A stretch of DNA of 64,000 bases from Anaeramoeba flamelloides (GCA_027625915.1 JANTQA010000012.1:527001-591000), one strand, 5' to 3'. Numbered from the stretch's first letter, positions 35,678 to 46,918 are shown. Made by a program: numbers and translations. Notes: generated by a model not told the origin, from the sequence alone.

Positions 35678-36376
35678 TAAACTCTGTTTCAGTCAAAGGT
35701 TACCCAACATTTTTTTTCAAATATCAATTATTTTATATAATTTACCTTTGAATAACAAATAAGAAATAAGCAGTAATAATACACACCAAAGAATTGTTGA
35801 TATATGTATGAAAGAAAACTAATTAATAAAGAAATTTTCAAAAAAATTGAAAAACTCAAATTCTTAGGGCTACATTGAGAAAAACAACAATGTTCGTTTT
35901 GAACTTCTATTGGTATTTGAATAATATATATAAAACAATTTTCACTTCATTTTCCATACTTTTCTTTTAGAAATAAAGTCCCCAAATGAAGTGTGTTGGT
36001 ATTTGTGGTCTCTATTTGAAAAAGTACATGAAAATAAAGTGAAAATTTTTCATATTTATTAAAAAAATATCAAGATCAAAGATCTTCATAGAATTGCAAT
36101 AGAAATCAATATGATTTCTCAACTATCTTTACATGGTTTCAATAACCTTAGAATAAAACATTTTTACCAAGTTACTATTGATCTTGCAATAATAAAAATT
36201 TTTGTAAACTAAATTACTTTTTAAAAAAAAATCTAAAAAAAAAACAAAAATGTTGAAAAAATGATTTCAATTTTGAAAATTTCCAGAATGAAATTTTTAT
36301 TCTAATATCTATGCAAACCCTTTAAACGTATGTAATTCATCCATTACAACTGCCCCTTTGACTGAAAAATAGTTTA
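35678..36376. mobile_element. TA-flanked DNA element (family M2)
   Basis: About 700 bp with inverted termini TAAACTCTGTTTCAGTCAAA and CCTTTGACTGAAAAATAGTTTA, TA at both ends. It is related by its tips to 28710-29256. No ORF is recognised. Confidence 0.65.
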
Positions 36377-36480
36377 TTATTGTTATTTTTTCACTTTCTT
36401 AATTTGATCAAGATCATTTTGTTTGAAAAATAAATTTGTGGCGATAGGATGTCTGTTGATTTCCAAAAACAGTAGCTATT

Positions 36481-36540
36481 TTTTTTTTTTTTTTTTTTAT
36501 TATTGAAGGGAGAAGTTATTAACCCCTCTTGTTTGCCTTT
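36481..36540 (-). mobile_element. LINE-A 3' end remnant
   Basis: A poly(T) run followed by GAAGGGAGAAGTTATTAACC, matching the LINE-A 3' end at 5240-5285. The rest of the copy is missing: FB-type palindromes follow from 36541. Confidence 0.55.
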
Positions 36541-37074
36541 AGGTTTTTTTTAATTTGAGAAATAGAAACAAAATTTTTGAAAATTTACTTTTTAATTCTC
36601 AAAAAAATAAAAAACCGTGGTTATCTTTTCCCGAATTCAAAAGAATTGAGTAAAACCATTGATTTTTCTTCATTCTTTTGAATTCTGGAAAATCGTGGTT
36701 AGGTTTTCTTGAGTTTTCTATTTATTTGGAAATTCAATAGATTTTCGTTAGGTTATGTTTACTATTTGAAATAAACCGAAAATTAATTAAAATTTTCTGT
36801 TTATTTCAAAAAGTAAAAAAAACTGAACGAAAATCTATTGATTTTAAAAATAAATAGAAAACTCAAAAAAACCTAGAAAACTTAACAAATAAAAAAAAAA
36901 ATCTCAAGAAAAGTGTGATTAGGTTTTCCAGAATTTAAAAGAATTTAGTGAAATCTTTGATTTTACTCGATTCTTTCGAATTCTGGAAAATATAGGCACT
37001 TGACGGCACTCTACTGCACTTTCCTTTGGCTTTTTTTGAGTTTACTGTTTTATTACGAAAATTAATTGTTTTTT
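36541..37074. repeat. Cluster of palindromic repeats (FB1 and FB2)
   Basis: Consecutive hairpins. An FB1 unit at about 36541-36605 is followed by an FB2 palindrome (GAATTCAAAAGAATTGAG..CATTCTTTTGAATTC, about 36633-36690), another FB1 at about 36755-36830, and a second FB2-like unit at about 36910-36990. They are joined by AAAATCTATTGATTTT-type spacers and GGCACTCTACTGCACT near 37005. No coding sequence is present. Confidence 0.65.
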
Positions 37075-38303
37075 TTTTTATTATTTAACGGAGGAGTTTT
37101 TAATTCCTCTTATTTGCCCGAATTCCTAAATTATGATTTAGGAATTTTGTTAAAGACTCAAAAATAAATTTATTACCTATTAAGGCTAATAAATACAATG
37201 AATCTCTTTTTCTAATAATATCAAAAATAGTAATATTATTTTTTTAATATATTAGAGATGTTAAATTTTTTTATTTCAGATATCCAGATTTTACGATTAT
37301 TTTCATAGGCTGGGCAGTTCCAGAGAAAATGATCCAAATCTTCAATGATATCTATTTTTTTTGATTTTTTGCATAATTTACAGTATTTTGATTTGTCCTT
37401 GTTCATAACATAAGAATATCTATTTAAATAATTTGTAAAATTTCTGAGTTTTAATATTGAAGTTGAACCCTTCCATTTTAAGTATCTTTGTTGTTTGTTA
37501 ATATTATTTTGAATAGAAATTATTTTTAAATATTTATGAACTTTCCAACTTGGACTATTTTCAAGTTGTTTAATTCGATATTTCTCAAGTTCAAATTCTA
37601 ATTCTTTTAGGGTGTCTGATTGCCAGTTAATATTTTCAAATTTCTGTTCTCTGAATTTGAGATTTTTTACTATTTCATGAAAACCCAAAAAGGTTAATTT
37701 TTGAATTAGTTTAAATCTTCTTTTATATATAGTTATTCTTGCTGAATCTATTTTTGCTTCAGTTTTATATATAAGTCTAGGAGAGTGTGGATTTATTAAT
37801 AAAAAATTTTGTTACTTTTTTATTAATCCACACATCTATATCATTGAAATCTTGTTTTGTCAAATCAAATATTTCTAATCCATATAACAATTGACTATGT
37901 AAGACCGCTTTAAAAAAATGAATTTTCAATCCATTAGTAAATTTCTTTTGTTGTAAAATATTAGTTATTTTTTTAAAATTGGTTTTTAACTTTATCAAGG
38001 TTAAATTTTAAATGAGTTTTTTTATCTAACCAAATCCCAAGATATAATATTTCTTTTGGATTGGTAGTTTTTTTCGTTTTATCATCATTTGGATTCATAC
38101 CAAAATGTCGAATAATTCTATATATTTTTTCAATCTGATAATTTATTTCTATCAGAGATCCTTTCATGATTAGTATCAAATCATCTGCAAACATTTGAAC
38201 ATGTATCGCTAATGGTTTGAGTTTATCTAAGAGAAAATGAGTAATAAATCCAAATAGTAAAGGGGATAATGGATCTCCTTGATACACTCCCATTCCCTCA
38301 AAT
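37075..38303 (-). mobile_element. LINE-A, 5'-truncated copy
   Basis: A minus-strand reverse-transcriptase fragment closely related to 5240-6919. It reads GVYQGDPLSPLLFGFITHFL and MFADDLILIMKGS (intact FADD box, about 38200), then the thumb region. The C-terminal CKLCKKSKK..DLDHFLWNCPAYENN lies near 37390-37290. A frameshift separates 37973-38293 from 37777-37998. Another break lies near 37690. The 5' edge is abrupt at 38303, where FB repeats begin. The 3' end carries poly(A), i.e. T-run in + reading. Confidence 0.8.
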
Positions 38304-38540
38304 TAATTGTTTTTCAAAATCAAAAAAAAAACCTCAAAAAAAAACCGCCATTAGGCTTTTTTTTTAATTTTTGTTTTGATTAGAAAATCGATACATTTTC
38401 GTTAGGTTTTTTTTACTTTTCGAAATAAACCGAAAATTTATTAAAATTTTCTGTTTATTTCAAAAAGTAAAAAAAACCTAGAACACTTCACAAACAAAAA
38501 CAAGAATCAAAAATAACCTGGGTACTCTACTCAGTACTTG
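38304..38540. repeat. FB1 palindrome region
   Basis: It contains the clearest FB1 hairpin at 38397-38482. One arm reads GTTAGGTTTTTTTTACTTTT and its inverse is AAAAAGTAAAAAAAACCTA, around CCGAAAATTTATTAAAATTT. It is followed by GGGTACTCTACTCAGTACTTG. It sits between two LINE-A fragments. Confidence 0.65.
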
Positions 38541-39412
38541 ACTTCATTTCTCCGATTCCTAAATTTTTATTTAGAAATTTTATTAAAGACTTAAAAATTA
38601 GTTTATCATCCACCAATGCTAATAAACATGATGAATCTTTTTTTGTAATGATATTAATAATAATATTAATAATAATATTATTTTTTAATCTATTAACTAT
38701 ATATATATATTAACTCAATCTTTTTATTTGTAAAAATGTAACTATATAATTCCTCATAACTACTGATAAGAAAGAGATTAGCTCACAAAAAAGATTAGGA
38801 TTGTATTGTAGCCACTGTGGAAAGATTTTGGGAAATGCATTAGTAATTAGACAAAGTTGGAAAATTTTCTGATCTTCTTTTTTCCAATTCAATTTGGGTA
38901 AAATAAGAAGTATTTTACTAAATAAATTCCACTTTAAAAATGTTATTTAAAGTTATTTTAGAAGAGTTTAACCAAATTATTTTTACGAATTTTTAATCTC
39001 ATAAACCCCAAAAGATCGCCGCTCTCTAGGATTTACGACATTGTAAAATTAATTTGGTTCAAGCAACCCAATTACTTGATCAATAGACGACAAAGAAAAA
39101 ATTTCATCAATTTTCCCGTAAAGGTTACACATTGAATGAATTCCCTTTCTTCGTTTAAAAAACAATGTCAAAAATCAAACAGCGTTTCTTCGTTTTGGTT
39201 CCAAATAAATCAATATCATTTTCAAAAAAAATTAAAAACGTTTGGTCTTTTTTTTCTTTGAAAAAAGAAAGAAGATACCATTAATAAAAGATTTTCAAAG
39301 TGAGAATAAATACACATTTACAAATTGAAGAAATTAGAAAAAAAAAAAAACATTTTATTTTACTTTGTCAAGTCAAGAAATTTTGGAGAGGAATGCTCAA
39401 AATCAATCACTG

Positions 39413-39655
39413 TTAAGAATACACAATATACGCAGGTTTGTAAGTTTGATCGTTTTCTGGAATTGGCTGACAAACAGTAGAATTAAAGAGGAAATATATC
39501 TCATTGAATGGATAAACGATCTAGTCTATATCTGGAAAATTTAAACCAAGTTTTGTCTCCAATAATGAAAATGTAACCTTTAACTTCAATTTTTTCAATA
39601 ACTCCATCGAGAGAAAAAGAAGATTCGAAGAACAAGTTCTTCAAAGTACCATTAA
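39413..39655 (-). pseudogene. Unrecognised protein C-terminus, frameshifted
   Basis: The minus strand reads SLDGVIEKIEVKGYIFIIGD then KTWFKF, a frame change, VYPFNEIYFLFNSTV and CQPIPENDQTYKPAYIVYS, with TAA at 39413-39415. The composition is that of a real, ordered protein rather than AT-rich noise. I do not recognise the family. One frameshift and one stop (about 39515-39525) break it. Confidence 0.35.
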
Positions 39656-39823
39656 AAAATAACAAATTAGTTTTTACTTGTTTTTGTTTTTCTGTTTTAG
39701 TTTGTTAATTTGATTCGACGAGTTAGATCTCGAGTTCAAAAAATAAATAGCATCTCATATTGTTTCATTTGTTCAAAAATCGACTTTTATGTTTCCTCGT
39801 TTTGGTTCTCCTTCCAGACTCAA

Positions 39824-39913
39824 AATATGAGATTGTTCTAGTGATATAAGATTATATTAATCGTCGTTCTTCGAACACCTCAATATTATCTTATATCACT
39901 TCGAACAATATCA
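39824..39913. repeat. Strong stem-loop, about 35-bp arms
   Basis: TATGAGATTGTTCTAGTGAT at the left pairs with ATCACTTCGAACAATATCAT at the right. The arms continue through ATAAGATTATATT / AATATTATCTTAT around a loop of about 20 nt (CGTCGTTCTTCGAACACCT). It lies within the foreign block at 38705-39995. Confidence 0.6.
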
Positions 39914-40218
39914 TATTTCTCGTTCTTCCATGACCAAACTCGTCACATAACATAGCTAGGTGATTGTTTCCAAATCCAATCAATAAAGAATGATATATTA
40001 ATTTTTAAAATTCTAATATCCAGATTTTACAATTATTTTCAAAGGATTAGGCAATTCCATAGAAAATGGTTTAAATCTTCAATAATATCTAAATTGTTTA
40101 TTTTAATACATAATTCAAAATATTTTGATTTATTTTTATATATAACCAGAATAATACCTGTTTAAATAATTTGTAAAATTACTGAGTTTTAAAATCAAAA
40201 GTTGTACCCTTCCATTTA

Positions 40219-40431
40219 TATCAACTCAATTCCAAAAAATGGGACACATAAAAAAATTACACTAATAAAAATATACCTCAAAATACATAATAATTAAACA
40301 TTAAAATAATAAATTTTCCGAAAATATTTAATTAATACTATTTATATATTTTATAATCAATTTAAAATTCAATTCCAAAAATAAAAAAAAAAAAATAAAA
40401 AAAAGTGTTCCCCTATTTTTGGAATACAGTT
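40219..40431. mobile_element. 213-bp MITE with mariner-type tips
   Basis: Inverted termini AACTCAATTCCAAAAAATGG and CTATTTTTGGAATACAGTT, flanked by TA. The interior is AT-only filler. A similar tip (CCCCAATTTTTGGAATTGAG) at 42590-42616 faces the other way. So these two tips may instead bound a larger 2.4-kb element that includes the transposase remnant at 40540-41094. Confidence 0.6.
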
Positions 40432-40539
40432 ACCAAAAAATTCATTTTTATTGGAAGAAAAATTAATAAAAACTATTAATAGATTCAGCTTGTCTTTTGA
40501 TAACTAAATCTATACTTTCATATATAGAGTTTACTAACT

Positions 40540-41094
40540 ATCTAAGGTTTCCCATCTCAAAGTATTCCATACATTAGTGAAATTTTTAATAAATTCTTCT
40601 TCGATTATTTTTGCATTTTCATTTTTCTGTTTAGTATCCATAATTGACCAGCAATTCTCAATTGGATTCAAATCTGGGGAATTGGGTGATTCAAGGGTCA
40701 AGAATATTACGTCCCCGTTTTAAGTAATTTTGAGTTTTTTTTTCAAGTATGTGGACAAGCTCAATCCTTATTGAAAATCCATTTCAACTCACCATATTCT
40801 GATATAAACGAGTTGAATTACATTTAATTTTTTGATAATATCATTAATAACACATCCAGTGTTGACACTTCCATTAATGATAATAAGGTCTGTTTGTATA
40901 ACATGTGCTATAGCACCCCGTATCATGATTTTTTTTTTTAAATTTTTTTTTCTGGATAAAAAAAGAATCTTTTTTCTTTTTGAGAGAGAAAAAAAAAAAT
41001 TTTTTTTGTGATCAGAATCAAAACTTTGAAATTTCATTTTAAGGATTATTCGAATTTTATGGTTAGTTAATACTATTTTTCCACCTAGAAACAT
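40540..41094 (-). pseudogene. Tc1/mariner transposase remnant
   Basis: The minus strand reads MIRGAIAHVIQTDLIIINGS then VNTGCVINDIIKKL (about 40928-40830), matching the WGAIS..GKT.L.FI.GT segment of Tc1/mariner transposases. WIFNKD..ACPHT follows, the QDNAPCH-like second catalytic Asp block (about 40780). After a frame change comes SPNSPDLNPIENCWSIMD (about 40690-40640), the SPDLNPIE box holding the third catalytic acidic residue. The N-terminal DNA-binding region is not recognisable. It contains several stops and at least one frameshift, so it is dead. It is the likely relative of the machinery that moved the TA-flanked short elements here. Confidence 0.75.
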
Positions 41095-41248
41095 ATTTAT
41101 AGACTTAAAAGAAACTTGATCTAAGGGATCTTGCTAACTTGAAAAATTTAGGTTTTTTTTGCAAAATTTTGAGTTGGGCAACCTTTGACAATTTCCCTTC
41201 ATCAAATCCAAATTATTCTCAACAAATTTTGAAGAAAAAAATTTCATT

Positions 41249-41341
41249 AGGAAAATGTCACTCCACTTTCTTTTCAAGTATGTTAGAGTGTAGCTAGAGA
41301 GTATAAATATACTTGAAACGAAAGTGGAATGGCATTTTCTT
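41249..41341. repeat. Inverted repeat, about 40-bp arms
   Basis: AGGAAAATGTCACTCCACTT at 41249 is mirrored by AAGTGGAATGGCATTTTCTT ending near 41341. The arms continue through TTTTCAAGTAT / ATACTTGAAAC. It could be a tiny foldback or two element tips abutting. Confidence 0.6.
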
Positions 41342-41636
41342 AATATCAAAAAAAATCGCTTTTTAGTTTTGCCTTATTTTGTTCGGGAAATTCAAAAAGT
41401 TTTTGGATCAATAAATGATTTTCAAGCAAAATCTAAAAAATCCAAAAATTGCAATATTTTAACTTTTCCTCAATCTATTGTCTTTTTAGGGTTTTTTTCT
41501 GTTTATAGTATTTTATTTCAACCCTCACTGAGCATAAAATTCGAATATTCCTGTAGTGATACAAAGATTTTCAAAAAGTTTTGAAAAAAATTGTAATTTT
41601 TTTTTTCATTCGAAAAAAAACGAATACAAAAAAAAT

Positions 41637-42480
41637 CAAAAAAATTATTGAAAATCAAAGGGTGTTTGAAATATTCCCGAAAATACCCGAAAATCGAAAA
41701 TACCCGAAAATTTTTTAACCATGAAAAAACACTTTTTGAACAACTTCTCAGAAACCGTTGTGTCAATATATCCAGTTTAACGGTAAAATAACCATTTTAC
41801 TTTCAGACAAAATATATTTTTTTGAATTTTCTACTTTAAACCCTTTAAGAGTTTTTGGTGCCTTTTGAGTCTATTTGAGTAATTGTTGGTACTTATTAGG
41901 GTAAATGTATATCTGGATGTCAGGGTATGGGTATGTGATTTGTGTTAGGTAAGGTATGGTGTGTGTTTGTGTGCTTTGGTTAAACCAGTTTCGTTTATGG
42001 AATGGTAAGTTAAAATAAGGTTTGGCTTGGGTCACCTTGTGTAATTATTGGTATATATTGTTTGATTAGATATTACTCAGTCATTTTTGGATTTTATTTA
42101 AGATGACAAAATTATGGGTAATGATAGACAATTAGAGATTTTCTTTTACAAGTACATCTTCTCTCATTAATTTAATACGATTTCGAAATGATCAGTAATA
42201 TAAATCATCCAAGATACCAATCCCTTTCACACAAAATGGGTTGAATACCTTTCCCTCTAATTTAATTTTTTTGAATTTTGATAATTTCAGTAAAAAAAGT
42301 GTTATTCAAAAATAAAATTCGAAATATACGTTAAGTCTGAGTGTATTGGCAAGAGAGTTTCTTATATGTTATTCAAGAAGTGTTTTTTCGTGGTTAAAAA
42401 ATTTTCGAGTATTTTCTATTTTCATTTATTTTCGGGAATATTTGATATTCAAAATCAAAAATCAAAAAATAATTAAAAAA
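41637..42480. repeat. Foldback element with about 110-bp arms and G/T-rich centre
   Basis: Left arm 41637-41750 (ATATTCCCGAAAATACCC ... TTTTTTAACCATGAAAAAAC) is the inverse of 42360-42480. The left arm repeats the unit AAAATACCCGA. The centre includes 41880-42060, strikingly rich in G and T on the + strand (GGGTATGGGTATGTG, GGTATGGTGTGTG), unlike the rest of the window. No convincing ORF is present. Confidence 0.6.
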
Positions 42481-42620
42481 AAATGATAAATAATTAACTT
42501 TAAAATTATTTCTATTGGTTGTTAAATTCTAATGTTTATATTTAAGAGTCAAATATCACTTTTCTTGGAATTAAATTGATTTTGAAGGTGTGCCCCAATT
42601 TTTGGAATTGAGTTTATATA

Positions 42621-43155
42621 TAAACCCCATTCCAAAAATTTGGACACACCCTCAAAATCAAAAATAGGCAAAATAAAACTCAATTTATTGTATTTTTCCA
42701 AACCTAATACAATACCACATTTAAGTAACAAGGTATTAATGTTTTAATAAGTAACCATTTTAATCCAAATAAAAGAAAAAAATATAAAACTCAAAAATAA
42801 AAACAGGTGTGTCCAAAATAATGAAACGAGCAGAACAAAAAATGTATTGTTAAATTTGTTGAAATTTCACCAACAATTGTTGATCGATCAAATGTTAAGA
42901 TACCATCTAAGAATTGTATGTGATTTTCCAATTTAACAAACACAACACTAACCTTCTATCAACCATTGAAAAAAAATTTCGAGATCTAACCAAACAGATT
43001 ACGTAACTGGAAAAAAGGAATTGAAAAAAAAACAAAAAAGACAAAAAATGAAAAAGTAATTGTTAAATCAAAATTCTTTCCAAATTGAATTTAAATTGTA
43101 GTATTATTATTCTTTTAACTGTTTAAACTGTATCCAAATTTTGAAGTATAGTTTA
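42621..43155 (-). mobile_element. Mariner-like short element M1, reversed copy
   Basis: It begins TAAACCCCATTCCAAAAATT and ends CCAAATTTTGAAGTATAGTTTA. Colinear in reverse with 19517-20058, including the shared CAACAATTGTTGATCGATCA. TA-rich DNA lies on both sides. No transposase is present. Confidence 0.75.
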
Positions 43156-43171
43156 TATATATATATATTAA

Positions 43172-44663
43172 CCTTAGCACACCGGATTTGCTTAAATTTC
43201 ATCAAGTTTATAATAAAAGATTTAAAAGGATATTGATGTACTAATATATTTATTTTCTTATTTGTCTTTAATCTAGATTTGAATTATAACTAAAAAATCA
43301 AAATAGTTCCAAGATAAAGTAATTTTATTATGTATTGTGTTTTTGTATTTGGAAAAAAAATAATAATTATTCATTTTTAAATTTTCTTTTTTTTTTTTTT
43401 ATTTTTTTAATTTTCTCTAAATAATAAATTAAATTACAATAATAGTAATTCAAAACTCAATACATTAATTTATTAATAATAAAACACAAAAAACGTTATT
43501 AATTTTTATGATAAAAAAAATAAATAAAAAAATATATTACTGAGAAATTTTCATTTTTTTTTTTAGAGAAACTTTTAATAAATATTAAATCAAGCAAAAA
43601 ATTAAATTCATTTCATTAGGACAAAATAAAAAGTTTAATATGAATAATTTTCGAAAAATTTTATTTAAACAACAGAAAATACTTGAACAAACAAAAAAAA
43701 TGGTGAAATAATTTCTATTTATTACATTAGAATTAAACCAAGTAAAATCTTTTTTAATAGATAAAATATTTATACCTAAATTTTTAAAAAAAAATAAAAT
43801 ATAACTTTTAAATATTATTCAAAGATAATAAAATAATCTTCACTTATAAAAAAAAAAATTTTTTTAAATTTTGTTATTAGTAAAAATTTGAATAATATAT
43901 TTGTGAAATTTGATTTTTTCAATATAAATTAATCGAGATCTTGGAAAATAATTTTTGATATATGGTCTCTTATCCAATAATATTGTTTATTTTATGTCTA
44001 GATTTCAAAAAGTCAAAAATTAAAAAATCGTAAAAATTAAAAAAAAAAATAAATTATAAATCTGAATCTAAATATTTTCCAAATCATTTAAATTTGAAAA
44101 AAAATCTAGTTGAAAAAATTTCACAAATTTTTACAATGAAAAAAAATTTGATTTTTTTCAAATTTAATTTAAATTTTTTTTTATTTTTAAATTATTTAGA
44201 ATCAAATATATATATATAATATTATGGATAGTCATCAATAAATAAAACAAAATTTCAATGTGACTTCAAAATATTTTTTGTAATGAATAAATTATTAAAT
44301 AAAGCATTTGAGGCAATATTAGGGTGCAAAAGGACCCCAAAAATTTCCAGTAGATTATGATGTGTTTTAATCATTAAAAATAAGAATTTTTTGATGTGTA
44401 GACAAACGTTTCAAAAAAAAAAAATATATTTTTTTGACAAAATTTAGAAAAATATTAAAATCACAAGAAAAAGAAAAATTTTTCAAAGGTTAAAAATGTT
44501 TTTTCAAGTTATTTTTTTGTTATGTGTAACTATACAATTTTTAATTATAAATTTTACTTTCTAAGATAATTTTTTATAAATTCTATAACTTAGAATTCTT
44601 TGATAACGACTCAAATTAAATATTTTTTTTCGAAGGGAATTAGTATATTTGGGGTTCTAAGGG
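43172..44663. mobile_element. Element R, AT-rich DNA element with CCTTAG tips
   Basis: The tips are CCTTAGCACACCGGATTTGC at the left and TTTGGGGTTCTAAGG at the right. Most of 43172-43900 is the reverse complement of 59455-59380 plus 58240-57620 in the G module. There an M1-like element is inserted at the site that is continuous here (near 43252). No ORF is seen. The superfamily is unknown. Confidence 0.5.
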
Positions 44664-44672
44664 ATATATATA

Positions 44673-45206
44673 TAAACTAAAATTCAAAATTTTCCACACA
44701 GCTAAAATGTTCCAAACAATCACAATAATTCAATTTCATTGAAATTGGAGATAATTTTGATTTTTGTAAAATATGAAAATCATTTTTTCATCTTTTAGTT
44801 TTTGTTTTCATTCCATTGTTTGAATTACGTAATTTGCTTCATTCGATCAAAATTTTTCTACAAGGTTTATATTATGTTAAAGCCGAGTTGTTCCAAATAG
44901 AAGAACTCAAATAAAATTAGTTGATAGTATCTAACCTTTGATCGATCAATATTCCTAATAGAATTTAAACAAATTTACTAATGTATTTTTTTGTTTTGCT
45001 CTCTCCAAAATTTTTGACACACCCATGATTTATTTGTATTGATAATTATTTATTTATTGTTTTGTGAGTATTTTAATTTATAAATAAGTATTAACATTTC
45101 AATTAGTGAATGGTTCTAATTTGGTAAATCTTCGAGAAGTGATTAAATAAGTTTTTTTTTTCACAAATCGAATTTTGGTGTGTTAAAAATTATGAATTGG
45201 GGTTTA
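44673..45206 (+). mobile_element. Mariner-like short element (family M1b)
   Basis: Starts TAAACTAAAATTCAAAATTT and ends AATTATGAATTGGGGTTTA, TA-flanked. The interior shares ATTACGTAATTTGC and CTTTGATCGATCAATATTCC with 58245-59379, of which it is the uninterrupted version. No ORF is present. Confidence 0.7.
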
Positions 45207-45601
45207 TATATATATATCTTTTGTCGTTAGTTTTTTTTTTAATTTAAAAGAATTGATGTAAATCCAAAATTTTACTGTATTCATTTAAATTATGGAAAAC
45301 CTAATTACCAGATTACGATCTTTTACACCAAAGTGTGTTCTATTGTGCTCTTACACTACTTTGAAAAAAAAAAAAAATCTAAATGCCATAAATCGTGATA
45401 TAATATTACCTCTATATAATAATAAATAAAAATAAAAATAAAATTTTATTCTTTACTTATTTCTTTATATTTCCAAAACAAATTCAATTAATTTAATTAA
45501 TTAAGCCTGATTATATTTTTCCAAAAAAAATCAAGATAAAAAAAAAAATAAAAATAAAAATTCTTTAAAAAATAAATAATTAAAAAAAAAAATAATAAAA
45601 G
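45207..45601. other. 5' flank of tail E (end of intron D-E)
   Basis: A (TA)n run, then TTTTGTCGTTAG, an FB2-like palindrome and AT-rich DNA to the acceptor AATAATAAAAG at 45601. It is homologous to 59456-59835 and 61770-62162. The sequence before the AG is A-rich rather than pyrimidine-rich. Confidence 0.55.
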
Positions 45602-46674
45602 GAGAATTAGGATTAGGACACAAAAATGATACTTTCACACCAACCCAAATCAAACTTGAATTCCCTGTTGAAGACATTTCAAAAATCAGAATTGCCTACG
45701 ATATTTCATTTATTCTGACAAATGATGGAAAACTTTATAGAACTGGCGATGCTAGAAAAAATGGGTTTGTAAGTGATTTAACCGAATTTACACAATATCC
45801 ACAATTTAAAAATAATAACACAATCATTAAAGATATTGATTGTGGTTATGAGTTATTTGCAATATTAACACAAGATAATGAAATTTGGGTTCAGGGAACA
45901 TTTAATGGTTCGAATTCCGATAGTTCATCAGTAATTAGAAAAATTCAAACAGGAACTAATCTAAACAATGAACTTTCAACTTATAATCAAATAAAATGCT
46001 GTGATCAAAATTTAATATTCTTCTTACAATCAAATTCATATTTAAGTAAAGATCTTGAAAAGTTATTAAAAAATGGATACATTTCTGATTGTAATATCCA
46101 AAATATTCCAGTTCATAAAATATTAATTGAGACAAGGATTGGAAAAACATTTGATTTGATCAAAAAATATTTGGAATCAAATTGCAAATTAAATGAAATT
46201 CAAGATTTGTTAAAATGGATTTATTGTGATCAAATGATCAATTTCAAAAGAACAAATGAAATTTTAAATCATTTTGGAATCCAAGATGCACAAAAAACCA
46301 AATTATTAACAAATGATTTAAAACAATTATTATTTGATGAACAAACTTCTGATTTTAAACTTGTTGTGAAAAATGAAGAAGATGATGAAGAAGAATTGTA
46401 TATTCATAAATTTATTTTAGCAGCCAGAAGTGGATTATTTTTAAATATGTTTCAAAACATTGAAGAAAATTTACAAAAAGTCAAAGATTATTCTGGAAAA
46501 TCATTAGAAACCATTGAATTATTAATATCATTTTTATACACTGATGAACTACCCATCACTGCAGATACAGACCAAGAATTCATCAAAGAAGAATTTGAAG
46601 ATATTGTTGATTATTATCAATTAAATCCGACAATACCAATGATGGATATTTTTGAAAAATATTCCAAAATATAA
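45602..46674 (+). CDS. RCC1-BTB protein, tail exon E
   Basis: It starts after AAAAG|GAGAATTAGG in phase with head D and reads ELGLGHKNDTFTPTQIKLEF, KLYRTGDARKNGFVSDL and EIWVQGTFNG..SSSVIRKIQTG. BTB1 (ISDCNIQNIPVHKILIETRI to LNHFGIQDAQ) and BTB2 (DLKQLLFDEQTSDFKLVV, acidic EEDDEEE, ending MDIFEKYSKI) follow. TAA at 46672-46674. It is open throughout when read from the splice junction. With head D it gives 565 aa. The acidic loop in BTB2 is shorter than in tails A and C. Intron length to its head would be 13.1 kb. Confidence 0.8.
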
Positions 46675-46854
46675 TTTTATCAAACAAATTAATTAATCTA
46701 ATATTAAGAGAAAAATCCTTTAAACATTCAAATATTTTTCCTTTCTGATTTAATAAATTTATCATTTATTTATTTCTATTTTTAAATTTTTATTTCTTAA
46801 ATTATTGTTTTCAATTTATTTAACTTTGGATTTTTTTAATAAATAAAAATTTTT

Positions 46855-46918
46855 ATTCGGGGACACAAGATGGGTTAATAACTCCTCCCTTAAATAATAA
46901 TAAAAAAAAAAAAATAAA
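46855..46918 (+). mobile_element. LINE-A 3'-end stub
   Basis: About 60 bp matching the last bases of LINE-A (GGTTAATAACTCCTCCCTTA followed by an A-run), with AATAAATAAAAATTTTT before and AATAAATAAACATTTTT after. It is an extreme 5' truncation or a short LINE-tailed retroposon. The same stub lies at the same place after tail G, so it predates the duplication of E and G. Confidence 0.6.

Larger units (their letters stand above)
38705..39995. other. Foreign 1.29-kb insertion of higher complexity
   Basis: This block splits a LINE-A copy and is flanked by ATATATTAA on both sides (about 38704-38712 and 39998-40006). It is less AT-biased and has fewer homopolymers than its surroundings. On the minus strand it contains protein-like stretches: RRKGIHSMCNLYGKIDEIF..SIDQVIGLLEPN near 39140-39040, and the C-terminal-looking stretch at 39413-39655. 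It could be a retrocopy or captured piece of a host gene, or an unknown element. Confidence 0.45.
38541..40218 (-). mobile_element. LINE-A 3' fragment split by an insertion
   Basis: Bases 38541-38704 and 39996-40218 are the two halves of one minus-strand LINE-A 3' segment (zinc-finger end, compare 37130-37480), interrupted by 1.29 kb of unrelated DNA. The right part stops at 40218, where a TA-flanked MITE starts. It is a dead copy. Confidence 0.65.

Noticed and set aside
38710-38892. 60-codon minus-strand frame MNWKKEDQKIF...
   Set aside because: It may be part of the foreign block, but it has no recognisable motif and no clear link to the piece at 39413-39655. Not called as a gene.
43142-43175. 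TA-rich run next to CCTTAGCACACC as a possible telomere or origin.
   Set aside because: It is the border of a mariner-like element and element R. No regular telomeric repeat is present.
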